Shown here: piece after piece, positions 1 to 8,033 of the stretch
How the letters are laid out: each line of letters starts with the position of its first letter
Numbering within the stretch: position 1 is the stretch's first letter
Origin: Paenibacillus elgii NBRC 100335
GTDB lineage: Bacteria; Bacillota; Bacilli; Paenibacillales; NBRC-103111
NCBI RefSeq assembly: GCF_004000865.1
Contig: NZ_BIMB01000008.1
Location: forward strand, 123,136-187,135
DNA: 64,000 nucleotides
Reading direction: 5' to 3'
Notes under the pieces: model-generated
What the model was told of the DNA's origin: nothing
The model's database searches: none
What the model saw: the letters and a program-made list of their open reading frames with translations, nothing else
Program-made: the position numbers and the translations under genes

Positions 1-494
1 CCATGTACGGCGTTCCAGGCATCGAGCCGGCACTGTGGCGCTATGTGACGGCTATCTTCGTACATATCGGGTTCCAGCACTTGCTTTTTAACAGCTTCGC
101 CTTGTACGTGTTCGCCGCTCCGCTTGAGCGTATGCTCGGCTCCTGGCGCTACGCGGCGTTCTATCTTGCGAGCGGAATCGCCGGGAATGTGGCGAGTGCG
201 TGGTTCCACTCGGACCCCTATATCGGAGCGGGTGCGTCCGGAGCGATCTACGGCATATACGCCGCGTACTTGTACTTATCGGTATTCCGGCGCGATCTGA
301 TCGATTACCAGACGAAACAAACGGTATGGACCATTGTGATCATCGGCTTTGTGTATTCATTTGTCGTCCAGAATGTCGACGTTTATGCCCATGCCGGCGG
401 CTTCGTCGGCGGGTTGGCCGTATCGGCGCTGATGACCTTGTTCGTGAAGCGGAGACGGCGCAGGGAGAGCTGGGACGAGCCCGGTGTGGAGTAG
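1..494 (+). CDS. Rhomboid family intramembrane serine protease, 3' part (5' end outside window)
   Basis: Rhomboids cleave transmembrane substrates inside the membrane with a Ser-His dyad. About 163 residues are visible. The nucleophile motif GASG (Ser near residue 79 counted from base 3) and the partner His in HAGGFVGG (near residue 130) are both present, as is the upstream H-x3-N oxyanion motif (HLLFN, residues 26-30). Several hydrophobic segments separate them, and the tail is basic (KRRRRR). The frame is open to the left edge, so the Met at base 3 is internal and the true start lies outside the window. No terminator is evident right after the stop. Substrate is unknown. The family call is firm because both catalytic motifs sit in their usual order. 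Confidence 0.9.
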   Translation, partial: MYGVPGIEPALWRYVTAIFVHIGFQHLLFNSFALYVFAAPLERMLGSWRYAAFYLASGIAGNVASAWFHSDPYIGAGASGAIYGIYAAYLYLSVFRRDLIDYQTKQTVWTIVIIGFVYSFVVQNVDVYAHAGGFVGGLAVSALMTLFVKRRRRRESWDEPGVE

Positions 495-597
495 TCCAGC
501 GGCTCGAAACCCTCGAATAGTCTGAATTGGTTGGGAATAGAGGAACGCCGGTGCGCTAAACGGAGTTTGAAGACGGTGATGGAAGCATAGCGGAACT

Positions 598-637
598 GGG
601 GAGCATTTAAGTGTGTCGAAAAATGTTAATGCTCCCC
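598..637. repeat. Inverted repeat, 10-bp perfect arms
   Basis: GGGGAGCATT (598-607) and AATGCTCCCC (628-637) are perfect complements around a 20-nt loop. No U-run follows, so this is not a standard terminator. It belongs to the cluster of small repeats after the rhomboid gene and could be part of a dispersed intergenic element. Confidence 0.5.
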
Positions 638-649
638 GTGATCGGCCTG

Positions 650-726
650 ATAACGCATCACAGGTTCTCTATATTGGGCCATTCGACGATTTCGGCCGTT
701 ATAGCGCATCTCAGTTCCTCTAAGTT
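650..726. repeat. Pair of degenerate ~26-nt direct repeats
   Basis: The stretch at 650-675 (core CGCATCACAGGTTCTCTA) is repeated imperfectly at 701-726 (core CGCATCTCAGTTCCTCTA). Such GCGCATCTCAG-type sequences look like small dispersed intergenic elements, but that status cannot be tested from one window. Confidence 0.4.
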
Positions 727-820
727 TGCGAGCCTCGCATCGAGGACGGTGCTTCATGCGCCGTGAAGTGAATTTGCCTCTCGGGGGGCGGACATAGGCC
801 CACCGATTTAATCCGCGAGT

Positions 821-876
821 TCAATCCTAAAGGTCAATCCTAAAGGTCAATCCTAAGGCAATCCTAAACGTCAATT
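821..876. repeat. Short tandem repeat, unit TCAATCCTAAAGG
   Basis: Two perfect 13-nt units (821-833, 834-846) are followed by two decayed units (847-858, 859-870). Units are directly adjacent with no spacers, so this is a slippage-type tandem repeat and not a CRISPR array. Confidence 0.7.
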
Positions 877-1259
877 CCAATAGCCCCCCCTCTAAAATCT
901 ATCTTCTCACATGAATCTCCGAAAATTTCGAATCCCCAGCCACTTCAACCTTTCACATTAACCCGCACATAACGGCTCCTGAGCATTAAACGAGGTTTCT
1001 TGGCAAATCAAAGAACTATAGATCAGTTCGGGAGCTACGGAGGTGGCTCTTTAGCATGACTAAACGAATGCGCTTTCAATCAGAACTATGGGGAGGCCGA
1101 CATTTCTTCGCGACAGCTCTTTCCTTCCTTACCCCTCCACAAAAACGAAAAATGCTGCGCCCGTGCACCTTCCTCTAACTTCGCTCAACAACAACTGCGA
1201 GTTTATCCGTAGAACCGCATAAATAATCCGTCCTCCGGGAGACAAAGAAAAGCCCTTAG

Positions 1260-1274
1260 TGATAATCTTTATCA
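1260..1274. promoter_or_regulatory. Fur box (7-1-7)
   Basis: TGATAATCTTTATCA matches the Bacillus-type 7-1-7 Fur consensus (TGATAAT, one base, ATTATCA) at 14 of 15 positions. It lies 32 bp upstream of the GTG start of the first ABC exporter gene, where bound Fur-Fe would block transcription. Its first half resembles an extended -10 (TGATAAT). It implies iron repression of the two-gene operon. Confidence 0.7.
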
Positions 1275-1306
1275 ATGAACGGGTTCAACGAAGGGGAGGG
1301 ATACAT

Positions 1307-3112
1307 GTGAACCAAAAAAACGGAATCGCAAGACTGCTCGAGATTGCGGGCGAGAAGCGCGGGCTACTGATCGTTTCCGGCATTTTGTCGGCTCTGAGCG
1401 CGGTCTGCATGCTTATTCCTTACGTATCGGTATATTTTATCATCCGCGAGCTGTTGGAGCATGCGGCGAATCCGGCTTCCGCCGACGGAACGTGGATGAT
1501 CCGCTGGGGGATCGTTGCGCTGCTAGGGCTGCTGGGAAGTCTGCTGCTGATGTATGCGGGAGGAATGTTCTCCCACATGGCGGCGTTCCGGATCTTGTAC
1601 GGTCTACGCGTCAAGCTGTCCAACCATATCGGACGGCTGCCGCTCGGCTGGCTGAACGGCACCTCGACGGGCGTCGTGAAGAAGACGTTGGAGCAAAACG
1701 TAGAAAAGGTGGAGACCTTCGTCGCGCATCAGCTCCCGGATCTTATTCATGTGGCGGTGTCTACTCTGGTGATGATGGTCGCGATGTTTGCGTTGAACGT
1801 ATGGCTGGCGCTGGCTTGTCTCGTTCCGATTGCAGCCGGTTTCACCGTGCAGATCCTGCTCTCGACGGGGGAAAAGTCCAAGAAAAACGTTAAGCTGTAT
1901 TACGATTCTTTGGAACGGATGAGCGGATCGGCGGTTCAATATGTGCGGGGGATGCCGGCGGTGAAGGTGTTCGGACAGACGGTCCATTCGTTTCGCAAGT
2001 TTTACGACGACATGATCCGCTACCGTGATTTTTGCGTCAAATTTACCGATCAGTTTCAGAACGGATTCCTGATCTTTAAAGTCATTCTCAGCTCGTTTGC
2101 GGCGTTTATACTGCCGGTCGGCGTCTATCTGCTGGCACGGGACCCGGGCAGTGTGGCGTTCGCCTCGGTTCTGCTGTTCTTTCTGATCATGGCCCCGGGC
2201 ATCTCCGCCCCGATGTTCAAAATTATGAATATCAGCTCCTCGCTCCGCGATATTAACGAGGGGGTCGAGCGGATCGACCGTATTTTGGCGGAGGAGCCGG
2301 TAAAGGAACCGGTGAACCCGAAAAAACCGGACGCGTACGACTTGACGTTCCATAGCATCTCCTTCTCCTACGGGACGGAAGGCAGATCTTCCCGGAGCGA
2401 AGCGCTGTCCGATATTTCGTTCAACGCACGGCAGGGCAAGGTAACGGCGCTGGTCGGTCCGTCCGGCTCCGGCAAGTCCACGGTTGCCAATCTCATTCCC
2501 CGGTTCTGGGACGTGAGCCAAGGAAGCATCCGCATCGGCGGCGTAGACATCCGCGAGATGGCCTCGGCCGATCTGATGAACACCGTCGCTTTTGTTTTTC
2601 AGGAAACGTTTTTGTTCTACGATACGCTCTATAACAATATCGCCGTCGGGCGGCCCGGAGCGTCGCCGGAGGAAGTGTACGCCGCCGCGAAGGCGGCCCA
2701 GTGCCACGAGTTTATCGGCAGGCTGCCCCAAGGCTACGATACATTGATCGGGGAAGGCGGCGTGTACTTGTCGGGCGGCGAGGAGCAGCGGATTGCGGTG
2801 GCCCGGGCGATTTTGAAGGATGCCCCCATTTTGGTACTCGATGAGGCGACCGCTTTCGCCGATCCCGAGAACGAGTACGAGATGCAACTGGCGCTTAAAC
2901 AGCTGATGCAGGGAAAAACGGTTATCGTGATCGCGCACCGGCTTTCTTCGATCCGGGATGCCGATCAAATTATCGTGCTGAACGCCGGACGGCTCGAAGA
3001 GCAGGGAACGCATGACGGACTCGTTGCCGCAAACGGTTTGTATGCCAAAATGTGGAAAGCGTACACGGATGCGGGGCAATGGCAGATCGAGACGGGAGGA
3101 GTGAGGGCATGA
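1307..3112 (+). CDS. ABC exporter subunit 1 (fused permease-ATPase), siderophore-type
   Basis: Half-transporter of 601 residues: an N-terminal six-helix membrane domain (about residues 20-320) and a C-terminal nucleotide-binding domain. Walker A GPSGSGKS is near residue 384, the signature LSGGE near 488, Walker B with LDEATAFADPE near 510 and the H-loop AHR near 543. The D-loop reads FAD in place of the usual SLD, as in YbtP/IrtB-type siderophore ABC proteins. I chose GTG at 1307 because AAGGGGAGGG ends 6 nt upstream; the ATT-like codons before it lie in the Fur box. The stop overlaps the next start by 4 bp (ATGA), so the two form a translationally coupled heterodimer. The Fur box predicts induction by iron starvation. 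Substrate and direction (siderophore export or Fe-siderophore import) are inference. Confidence 0.85.
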   Translation: MNQKNGIARLLEIAGEKRGLLIVSGILSALSAVCMLIPYVSVYFIIRELLEHAANPASADGTWMIRWGIVALLGLLGSLLLMYAGGMFSHMAAFRILYGLRVKLSNHIGRLPLGWLNGTSTGVVKKTLEQNVEKVETFVAHQLPDLIHVAVSTLVMMVAMFALNVWLALACLVPIAAGFTVQILLSTGEKSKKNVKLYYDSLERMSGSAVQYVRGMPAVKVFGQTVHSFRKFYDDMIRYRDFCVKFTDQFQNGFLIFKVILSSFAAFILPVGVYLLARDPGSVAFASVLLFFLIMAPGISAPMFKIMNISSSLRDINEGVERIDRILAEEPVKEPVNPKKPDAYDLTFHSISFSYGTEGRSSRSEALSDISFNARQGKVTALVGPSGSGKSTVANLIPRFWDVSQGSIRIGGVDIREMASADLMNTVAFVFQETFLFYDTLYNNIAVGRPGASPEEVYAAAKAAQCHEFIGRLPQGYDTLIGEGGVYLSGGEEQRIAVARAILKDAPILVLDEATAFADPENEYEMQLALKQLMQGKTVIVIAHRLSSIRDADQIIVLNAGRLEEQGTHDGLVAANGLYAKMWKAYTDAGQWQIETGGVRA

Positions 3113-4845
3113 GTCTGCTTCATCATATTACGGCGGGCCAGCCGAAGAAGCTGATCAAGCCGGTACTGTATACGACGTTCGCCAACCTGATGGCGATCGC
3201 GCCTTTTGCTCTGCTGGTTGGAGGCGCGAGACTGATCTTCGAGCCGTTCGTTCATCCGGGCGCGTCACTGGATGTAGCGGGACTTTGGTGGGTGTGCGGG
3301 GGCATGGCGGCTGCGCTGATTGTTTTGTTCTTCTGCGAAGTGCCGGCATACCGCGCCCAGTTCAGGGGGGCTTACGAGACGGCGGCCGAAGGTCGCGCTC
3401 AGCTGGCCGAGCATTTGCGGAAGCTTTCCCTCGGCTACTTGAACCGACGCGACCCCGGCGATTTGGCGAACATGATAATGGGCGATTTTACGCTGGTGGA
3501 GCACGGCATCTCGCACCTCGTGCCGCAGATGCTCGGCGCGCTGGTGATGCCGGTGCTGGCCCTTGCCGGGCTCTCCATTCTAGACTGGCGCATGGCGGCC
3601 GCGATGTTTGCCGCTTTTCCTGTGGCGGTCGTGCTGGTGCTTTTCACCTCCCGCATTCAGCGTAGGCTGGGGGCGAACCATATGCGGGCCAAGATTGATG
3701 CCGCAAATCGTCTCCAGGAATATTTGAACGGTATCCGGGTCATTAAAGCTTACAATATGACGGGCGAGCGCTTCGTCCGGCTTGAAAAATCGTTCAAGGA
3801 GCTGATGCACCGCAGCATCCGGATCGAAGGGCTGCTTGGGCCGATCGTGCTGAGTGCCATCGCTCTTATTCGCGCCGGGCTCACCCTGATGGTGATCGTT
3901 GGGGTTCATCTGCTGCTGGGCGGCAAGCTCGAAGTCATGACGCTTGTGACGTTTTTGCTCATCGGAACGCGGATTTTCGATCCTCTCACGACCGCGCTTG
4001 TGAACTATGCGGAGTTTCGCTATCACGAGCAGGCCGGTGAACGTATCGTCCAATTGCTGAAAGAACCTGGCATGACGGGCGGCGTGCTTCCTCCCGAAGA
4101 GCACGACATTGAGCTGCGGCAGGTCACCTTCGGCTACAACGAGCAATCCACGCTCAAAAACATCAGCGTCCAGATGCCCGCCGGTTCGTTCACTGCGCTG
4201 GTCGGCCCGTCGGGAAGCGGGAAGAGCACGATTCTTCGGCTAGCCGCCCGCTTCTACGATCCCGTCGAAGGAAAGGTGCTGCTCGGAGGGCAGGATATGC
4301 GGAGCATGGACCCGGAAGCGCTGCTGCGCAAGGTGTCGATGGTGTTTCAGGACGTCTATTTGTTCCAGGATACGATCGGCAACAATATCCGCTTCGGGCG
4401 GAGCGGTGCAACGCAGCAGCAGGTGGAGGAGGCGGCCCGGCTGGCCTGCTGCCACGAGTTTATCATGAAGCTGCCGCAAGGCTACGATACGATGGTGGGC
4501 GAGGGGGGCAGCACATTGTCCGGCGGGGAAAAACAGCGGATTTCCATCGCGCGGGCGATTCTGAAGAACGCGCCGATCGTCCTGCTGGACGAGGCGACGG
4601 CTTCCTTGGACCCGGAAAACGAGGTGGAGATTCAGCGCGCGATCGATCATCTGGTTCAAGGGAGGACGGTGATTGTCATCGCACATCGTCTGAAAACGAT
4701 AAAAAACGCCGACAACATCATCGTGCTGGACAACGGCCAAGTGGTCGAGCAGGGGCGGCATCACGACCTGTTGAAGCGCGAAGGCTTATACGCCAGGCTC
4801 TGGAATTTGCAGCAGCAAACCGGAGGCTGGAGTATCACTTCTTGA
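3109..4845 (+). CDS. ABC exporter subunit 2 (fused permease-ATPase), partner of the preceding gene
   Basis: Second half-transporter, 578 residues, with the same order: membrane domain, then ATPase. Walker A GPSGSGKS is near residue 365, signature LSGGEKQR near 469, Walker B LLDEATASLDPE near 492 with a canonical SLD D-loop, and the H-loop AHRLKT near 525. Start is the ATG at 3109 inside the ATGA overlap, with GGGAGGA at 3094-3100 in the end of the upstream gene. Two different half-transporters in tight coupling indicate a heterodimer. An intrinsic terminator follows at 4899. The operon ends here, and a damaged PchR-like regulator lies 2 kb downstream, which fits a YbtA/YbtPQ-like arrangement interrupted by later insertion. 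Confidence 0.85.
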   Translation: MSLLHHITAGQPKKLIKPVLYTTFANLMAIAPFALLVGGARLIFEPFVHPGASLDVAGLWWVCGGMAAALIVLFFCEVPAYRAQFRGAYETAAEGRAQLAEHLRKLSLGYLNRRDPGDLANMIMGDFTLVEHGISHLVPQMLGALVMPVLALAGLSILDWRMAAAMFAAFPVAVVLVLFTSRIQRRLGANHMRAKIDAANRLQEYLNGIRVIKAYNMTGERFVRLEKSFKELMHRSIRIEGLLGPIVLSAIALIRAGLTLMVIVGVHLLLGGKLEVMTLVTFLLIGTRIFDPLTTALVNYAEFRYHEQAGERIVQLLKEPGMTGGVLPPEEHDIELRQVTFGYNEQSTLKNISVQMPAGSFTALVGPSGSGKSTILRLAARFYDPVEGKVLLGGQDMRSMDPEALLRKVSMVFQDVYLFQDTIGNNIRFGRSGATQQQVEEAARLACCHEFIMKLPQGYDTMVGEGGSTLSGGEKQRISIARAILKNAPIVLLDEATASLDPENEVEIQRAIDHLVQGRTVIVIAHRLKTIKNADNIIVLDNGQVVEQGRHHDLLKREGLYARLWNLQQQTGGWSITS

Positions 4846-4898
4846 TCGGCGACGTAGTTTCATAGTTCTACCAACACTGCTTTTACAACCATTAATCT

Positions 4899-4930
4899 AA
4901 TCCAGCTCTGTGCTGGATTTTTTGTTGTTT
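4899..4930 (+). terminator. Intrinsic terminator of the ABC operon
   Basis: AATCCAGC (4899-4906), a 5-nt loop and GCTGGATT (4912-4919) form an 8-bp stem followed by a T-rich run. Confidence 0.85.
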
Positions 4931-5099
4931 AAAAAAGTTATACACTATTCAAACTTGTGGATAAACTCGAAGAATGAAGCAAGGGGATAGTCATTAAAAA
5001 TGGAAACATGGAAAAAGAAAGGGGGTGGAAATAAATCGGCGTCGAGGGTGACAAATTATCAATTTAATTTTAAAATTGGAACAATAAAAAATAGTTAGT

Positions 5100-5522
5100 T
5101 TATGGGAGTTTTGGCCAATCATTGTAGCTGGTGCTTGAATATTTTTCAACCAACCATTTTCCATTATCTTGAATCATTATTATAGTGTCCGTGTAAGTTG
5201 CATGTTCGCCAGTTTTTTTAACTGTTTTTACACTAACTATTCCTTTTTTTCTTGATTCATCTACGTTGGTTATTTTTTCAACTTTAAAACTCTTAATATC
5301 CCCGTAGTAAAACCTGTAGTTAACAAGTTGTCCGGCATTAGTTCCACTAACATATTTTGCCGCCTCATTAACTCCAATAATATATGCATTATAAAAATCT
5401 TTTAATGCCTGATAGGCATCTTTATTGTTTTCAGAGTTTGGGTCAGATTTGAAGTGCTCATATGTATAAAAAATACCACCTAATACAAGTAATAAAGCGA
5501 ATATTAAATAAAATTTCTTCAT
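5100..5522 (-). CDS. Small membrane-anchored extracytoplasmic protein, function unknown
   Basis: A 140-residue protein with one N-terminal hydrophobic segment (residues 4-20) and a 120-residue outer part. The outer part contains an alternating beta-like stretch with a terminal GKWLVEKY, typical of DUF4878/NTF2-like lumazine-fold proteins, although I cannot name the family firmly. An upstream GGAGAAC (just after 5522) serves as ribosome binding site. The gene and its neighbour 5598-6689 are clearly more AT-rich than the flanking DNA and run against the surrounding orientation, which suggests horizontal acquisition. A perfect 13-bp inverted repeat separates the two genes. Confidence 0.65.
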   Translation of the reverse strand: MKKFYLIFALLLVLGGIFYTYEHFKSDPNSENNKDAYQALKDFYNAYIIGVNEAAKYVSGTNAGQLVNYRFYYGDIKSFKVEKITNVDESRKKGIVSVKTVKKTGEHATYTDTIIMIQDNGKWLVEKYSSTSYNDWPKLP

Positions 5523-5551
5523 AAATGTTCTCCTTGAATTGATATTACAAT

Positions 5552-5588
5552 AATACTGGAACCCAATAAAACGATGGGTTCCAGTATT
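5552..5588 (-). terminator. Inverted repeat between the two AT-rich genes, probable terminator
   Basis: AATACTGGAACCC (5552-5564) and GGGTTCCAGTATT (5576-5588) are perfectly complementary over 13 bp with an 11-nt loop, directly after the stop of the upstream minus-strand gene. The minus-strand tail (ATTGTAATATC) is only weakly U-rich. Confidence 0.6.
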
Positions 5589-5597
5589 AAGTCATGC

Positions 5598-6689
5598 TTA
5601 AGGGTATAACCTACCTGCTTTTAACCAAATCTTTTCTTCACTCTGAGAAGTATAATCTACTAATATTTGATTTCTAGGAAAACCATAAAATAATCCCCAA
5701 TCTTGCGATTGAGCAGGATTATATCTTTGCCCAATTCTTACATTTGTCCAGTTTGCATGGTTGAATTCTGATCCTGAATTCAGGTTTTGGTTAACTTGGG
5801 CGATAGAAGTGATACGTTTTACCTTCATTCCAGAACCGTCACCATAAAAATCATATCTCCAAGGCAATTCCGCTGTCAAGGTTGAACCAACATAGTAACC
5901 AGCCCTGTTATATCCGGCACAAAACAATGCTACCGAATTTGTGGCGTATACGTAAAAGTCCATTACAATGGATTGACCACCTTGGAAATTATGTTCGGGC
6001 GGAGTTACGATTGTACCTTCTTTAGCGCCATGGATTGTCATTCCCCAAACATCATCCCAAGGATTAGGACCATCATTGTAGTTGTATGCGAGACCGATAT
6101 CAATAGAGTCGCCATCTTTGTCAATTGCTCCCGTATATGCCCATGCTTTTTCGTTACTGCTATCAGTAATATATATTCCATTGCCTTTTTTGGGTAACCA
6201 TATATCAGTAACTAATCTGGAATAACCGACATTTGAAACAGCCCGACGGTAAATGCCCGTTTTGACATTTTCAGATTCATAGTCAGGGTATTTCCAACCT
6301 GTTCCCAATAGGGCAGGTACTTTTCCTTTTTCTTTGTCTGCATCAATGCTCTTGGTGACCAATTCCTCAGTATTTATTTTTAAATTACCGTTTCTATCCA
6401 ATTTGTTTTTATTCAGTTCCTTCAGACTTTTCAAATTAGATGAACGATTAGAAATTATAGACCCATCAATGTTTATATGAATTACATTTTCTCTATGTTT
6501 TTCGTCTAGTTTGGACAGAACTTCCTTCAACTTCTTTCTATCACTTTCAGGTATGTCCTTATCAATATATGCCTCTAATGCGGCACTTTCGGCAGGACCT
6601 AACTCTTCATTCGATTTGGCAGAAGCAACAGGTATAGCCATTGTAGACAGTAAAATAGCACTGATTATTAATGCGGGAATCCTTTTCAT
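5598..6689 (-). CDS. Secreted protein, possibly YrpD-like, function unknown
   Basis: A 363-residue protein with a clear Sec signal peptide: basic MKR, hydrophobic core and an A-S-A cleavage site near residue 24. The following 100 residues are charged and helical (many K, E, N). The remainder is aromatic- and Gly-rich (for example GIYRRAVSNVGYSR, GDGSGM, YNPAQSQDWGLFYG) and looks like a beta-sandwich. The pattern of the C-terminal part reminds me of the YrpD family of secreted Bacillus proteins, but this is low confidence. ATG at 6689 is preceded by GGAGGT. Low GC and opposite orientation to its neighbours mark it, with 5100-5522, as a likely acquired pair. Confidence 0.65.
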   Translation of the reverse strand: MKRIPALIISAILLSTMAIPVASAKSNEELGPAESAALEAYIDKDIPESDRKKLKEVLSKLDEKHRENVIHINIDGSIISNRSSNLKSLKELNKNKLDRNGNLKINTEELVTKSIDADKEKGKVPALLGTGWKYPDYESENVKTGIYRRAVSNVGYSRLVTDIWLPKKGNGIYITDSSNEKAWAYTGAIDKDGDSIDIGLAYNYNDGPNPWDDVWGMTIHGAKEGTIVTPPEHNFQGGQSIVMDFYVYATNSVALFCAGYNRAGYYVGSTLTAELPWRYDFYGDGSGMKVKRITSIAQVNQNLNSGSEFNHANWTNVRIGQRYNPAQSQDWGLFYGFPRNQILVDYTSQSEEKIWLKAGRLYP

Positions 6690-6866
6690 ATGACTACCTC
6701 CGTATTTTTCGATATTTTTATGAGGATCATGGTAGTTTCATGCAATAGAATCGAATACCACCTTTCCCTGTTTTTAAATGCTTGATTTCGGATATAAAAT
6801 ACAAATAATTACATAATATAAAATATAATGCATTAAATGCTAATAGATTACAATATATGATTTTGA

Positions 6867-7607
6867 TTGTTAAAAGAAAGTCCTTCCAAACTCTGGCTTC
6901 GAGACGGCATGGAGCTGCAGTTGAGCGATATGATCTGGCGGGAGGATGTAACCTTTGACATGAGCGTTCGGTATCCGCATCTGGAACTTGCGCTGAATAT
7001 CGAGGGGAACGGCTGTTGGTCCGCTGAAGGGCAGCGGAGGGAAATATCGAGCGAGTCCGGCTCCGCGCAGCTTGTTTACTTTAACGATATCCGTATCCGT
7101 GCGGAGCATAGGAAAAACAAACGAATCTTGCACGCGGAGCTGCGCATGGACGCCCGGCTCTGGCGGCCCCTTTTTCTAGAGCTTGAATGTTCGGATGGAG
7201 CAGTCCTTTTTCTACTTCGAAGATTTGATCGGTCCCAAGCTTCAGGTTCTTGCGCAACAGCTGCGGAGCTGCCCGTACGGTGGCTCGGCCAAGCGGCTTT
7301 TTCTAGAGATATTTTGCTGCAGACGCTGGCCCAGCCGCCAAGCTTGCTTGCCTTATCGCGCAAAATCAGCCTTAACGACTACAAATTGAAGATCGGCTTT
7401 AAGGAAGTGTTCGAGATGACCGTCTTCGAATTCGTCCGCCGGCAGCGGTTGGAAAAAGCCTGGGTGCTGCTGGAAAACGGCTCGCTGAACGTCAGTCAAG
7501 CCGCGTCTCTTGTAGGCTATAATAACTTCAGCCATTTTGCCGCCTTATTCAAGAAGACGTATGGCGTGAATCCAAGCAATTATGCCAGAGATGTTGCTAA
7601 AACTTGA
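6867..7607 (+). pseudogene. Decayed AraC-family (PchR-like) regulator
   Basis: The last ~100 residues are an intact AraC double-HTH (SLLALSRKISLNDYKLKIGF then SQAASLVGYNNFSHFAALFKK). Upstream the single open frame does not hold the family sequence throughout. From about 7185 to 7310 the expected PchR-type linker (ending in SCPYGGSAKRLFLE) is encoded in a different frame. It then jumps back to the main frame at DILLQTLAQPPS with roughly 20-30 codons of the usual protein missing. The N-terminus also begins abruptly at a TTG at the border of AT-rich DNA. I therefore read this as a gene with an N-terminal loss, a frameshift and an internal frame-restoring deletion. It probably once controlled the Fur-regulated ABC exporter upstream. 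Sequencing error could mimic one shift but not the deletion. Confidence 0.65.
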
Positions 7608-7632
7608 ATGCCGTGTTACGATAGGATAAATT
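7594..7632 (+). promoter_or_regulatory. Putative promoter of the hydrolase leader
   Basis: Two overlapping sigma-A-like pairs exist, each with a 17-bp spacer: TTGCTA (7594) with TACGAT (7617), and TTGAAT (7604) with TAAATT (7627). Both are mediocre, and the choice between them is open. Confidence 0.4.
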
Positions 7633-7653
7633 TAGCAGAACGGAGGGTTACGT

Positions 7654-7698
7654 GTGTTAGACAATACCAATTCCGGCGTACTTGAGTTCACGAATTAA
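7654..7698 (+). CDS. Leader peptide 1 (14 aa), upstream ORF
   Basis: GTG start at 7654 with GGAGGG at 7642-7647, spaced 6 nt. It encodes MLDNTNSGVLEFTN and stops with TAA at 7696. Too short for a folded product. Its position in the leader suggests a regulatory peptide or only a ribosome-loading site. The strong ribosome binding site is the main evidence. Confidence 0.45.
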   Translation: MLDNTNSGVLEFTN

Positions 7699-7794
7699 AT
7701 AGTGCTCAAAGGCTCTGTCTGTGTACAGAGTGATCGGGATTGGTCTGCCTGCATATACGGGTAACCCTGGTTAGTTATACGCAATATGGCTATC

Positions 7795-7825
7795 AGAGGG
7801 AGGGACGAATCGGCCCTCTTTTTGT
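7795..7825 (+). terminator. Leader terminator 1
   Basis: AGAGGG (7795-7800) pairs with CCCTCT (7814-7819), followed by TTTTTG. It lies inside the hydrolase leader about 180 nt before the gene. Confidence 0.6.
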
Positions 7826-7931
7826 TATGCCCGCAAAACGTAATACACAAGGCCAATAATCCGTCCGTTTGAAGAACGCCCTGATTTTGACATATGTTGG
7901 AACGGGGGAGGTTCTTCTTAAGGGGATGCGT

Positions 7932-8033
7932 ATGTCCTTTTCCGATGACTCCTGGCACAGGCAGCAGCCTGTGTTTTTATTTTTTACATTTTGGGAGGAA
8001 TCAGACTATGAGCGAACAAATGCTGCGAATTGA
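7932..8033 (+). CDS. Leader peptide 2 (33 aa), upstream ORF overlapping terminator 2 and the hydrolase start
   Basis: ATG at 7932 with AAGGGG at 7920-7925. The peptide begins MSFSDDSWHRQQPVFLFF and ends at 8033, overlapping the first codons of the hydrolase in another frame. The codons for H-R-Q-Q-P-V are the terminator stem itself, so a ribosome on this ORF decides whether the hairpin can form. The same overlap of leader ORF and terminator is known for bmrB upstream of bmrCD in Bacillus subtilis. An in-frame ATG at 7926 is an alternative start. Confidence 0.5.
   Translation: MSFSDDSWHRQQPVFLFFTFWEESDYERTNAAN
7956..7987 (+). terminator. Leader terminator 2
   Basis: CACAGGC (7956-7962), loop AGCA and GCCTGTG (7967-7973) followed by TTTTTATTTTTT. 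A textbook intrinsic terminator only about 20 nt before the hydrolase start, so full-length expression needs read-through. Confidence 0.85.

Larger units (their letters stand above)
495..1258. other. Repeat-rich intergenic region without genes
   Basis: I see no convincing coding sequence in these 0.76 kb. They hold a hairpin (598-637), a pair of degenerate direct repeats (650-726) and a short tandem repeat (821-876), annotated separately. The last 60 bases lead into the Fur-box promoter region of the ABC exporter. Confidence 0.6.
7640..8007 (+). promoter_or_regulatory. Attenuator-type leader of the alpha/beta hydrolase gene
   Basis: This ~370-nt untranslated leader contains an upstream ORF with a good ribosome binding site (7654-7698), a small hairpin CTCTGT/ACAGAG (7713-7730), a terminator (7795-7823), a second upstream ORF (7932-8033) and a strong terminator (7956-7985) placed just before the gene's ribosome binding site. 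Two terminators ahead of a gene, with short translated ORFs before and across them, is the layout of ribosome-mediated attenuators of antibiotic-resistance genes (erm, bmrCD and ABC-F types). Induction by a translation inhibitor is inference. Confidence 0.6.

Noticed and set aside
821..876. CRISPR array
   Set aside because: The 13-nt units are adjacent with no unique spacers, and no cas gene is present.
1604..3079. Long minus-strand ORF (491 codons) opposite the ABC gene
   Set aside because: It is antisense to a clear ABC transporter gene, is Arg/His-rich low-complexity and has no family signature. Long antisense ORFs are common in GC-rich coding DNA. The same applies to 34978-36303 and 36472-37578 opposite the GH85 gene.
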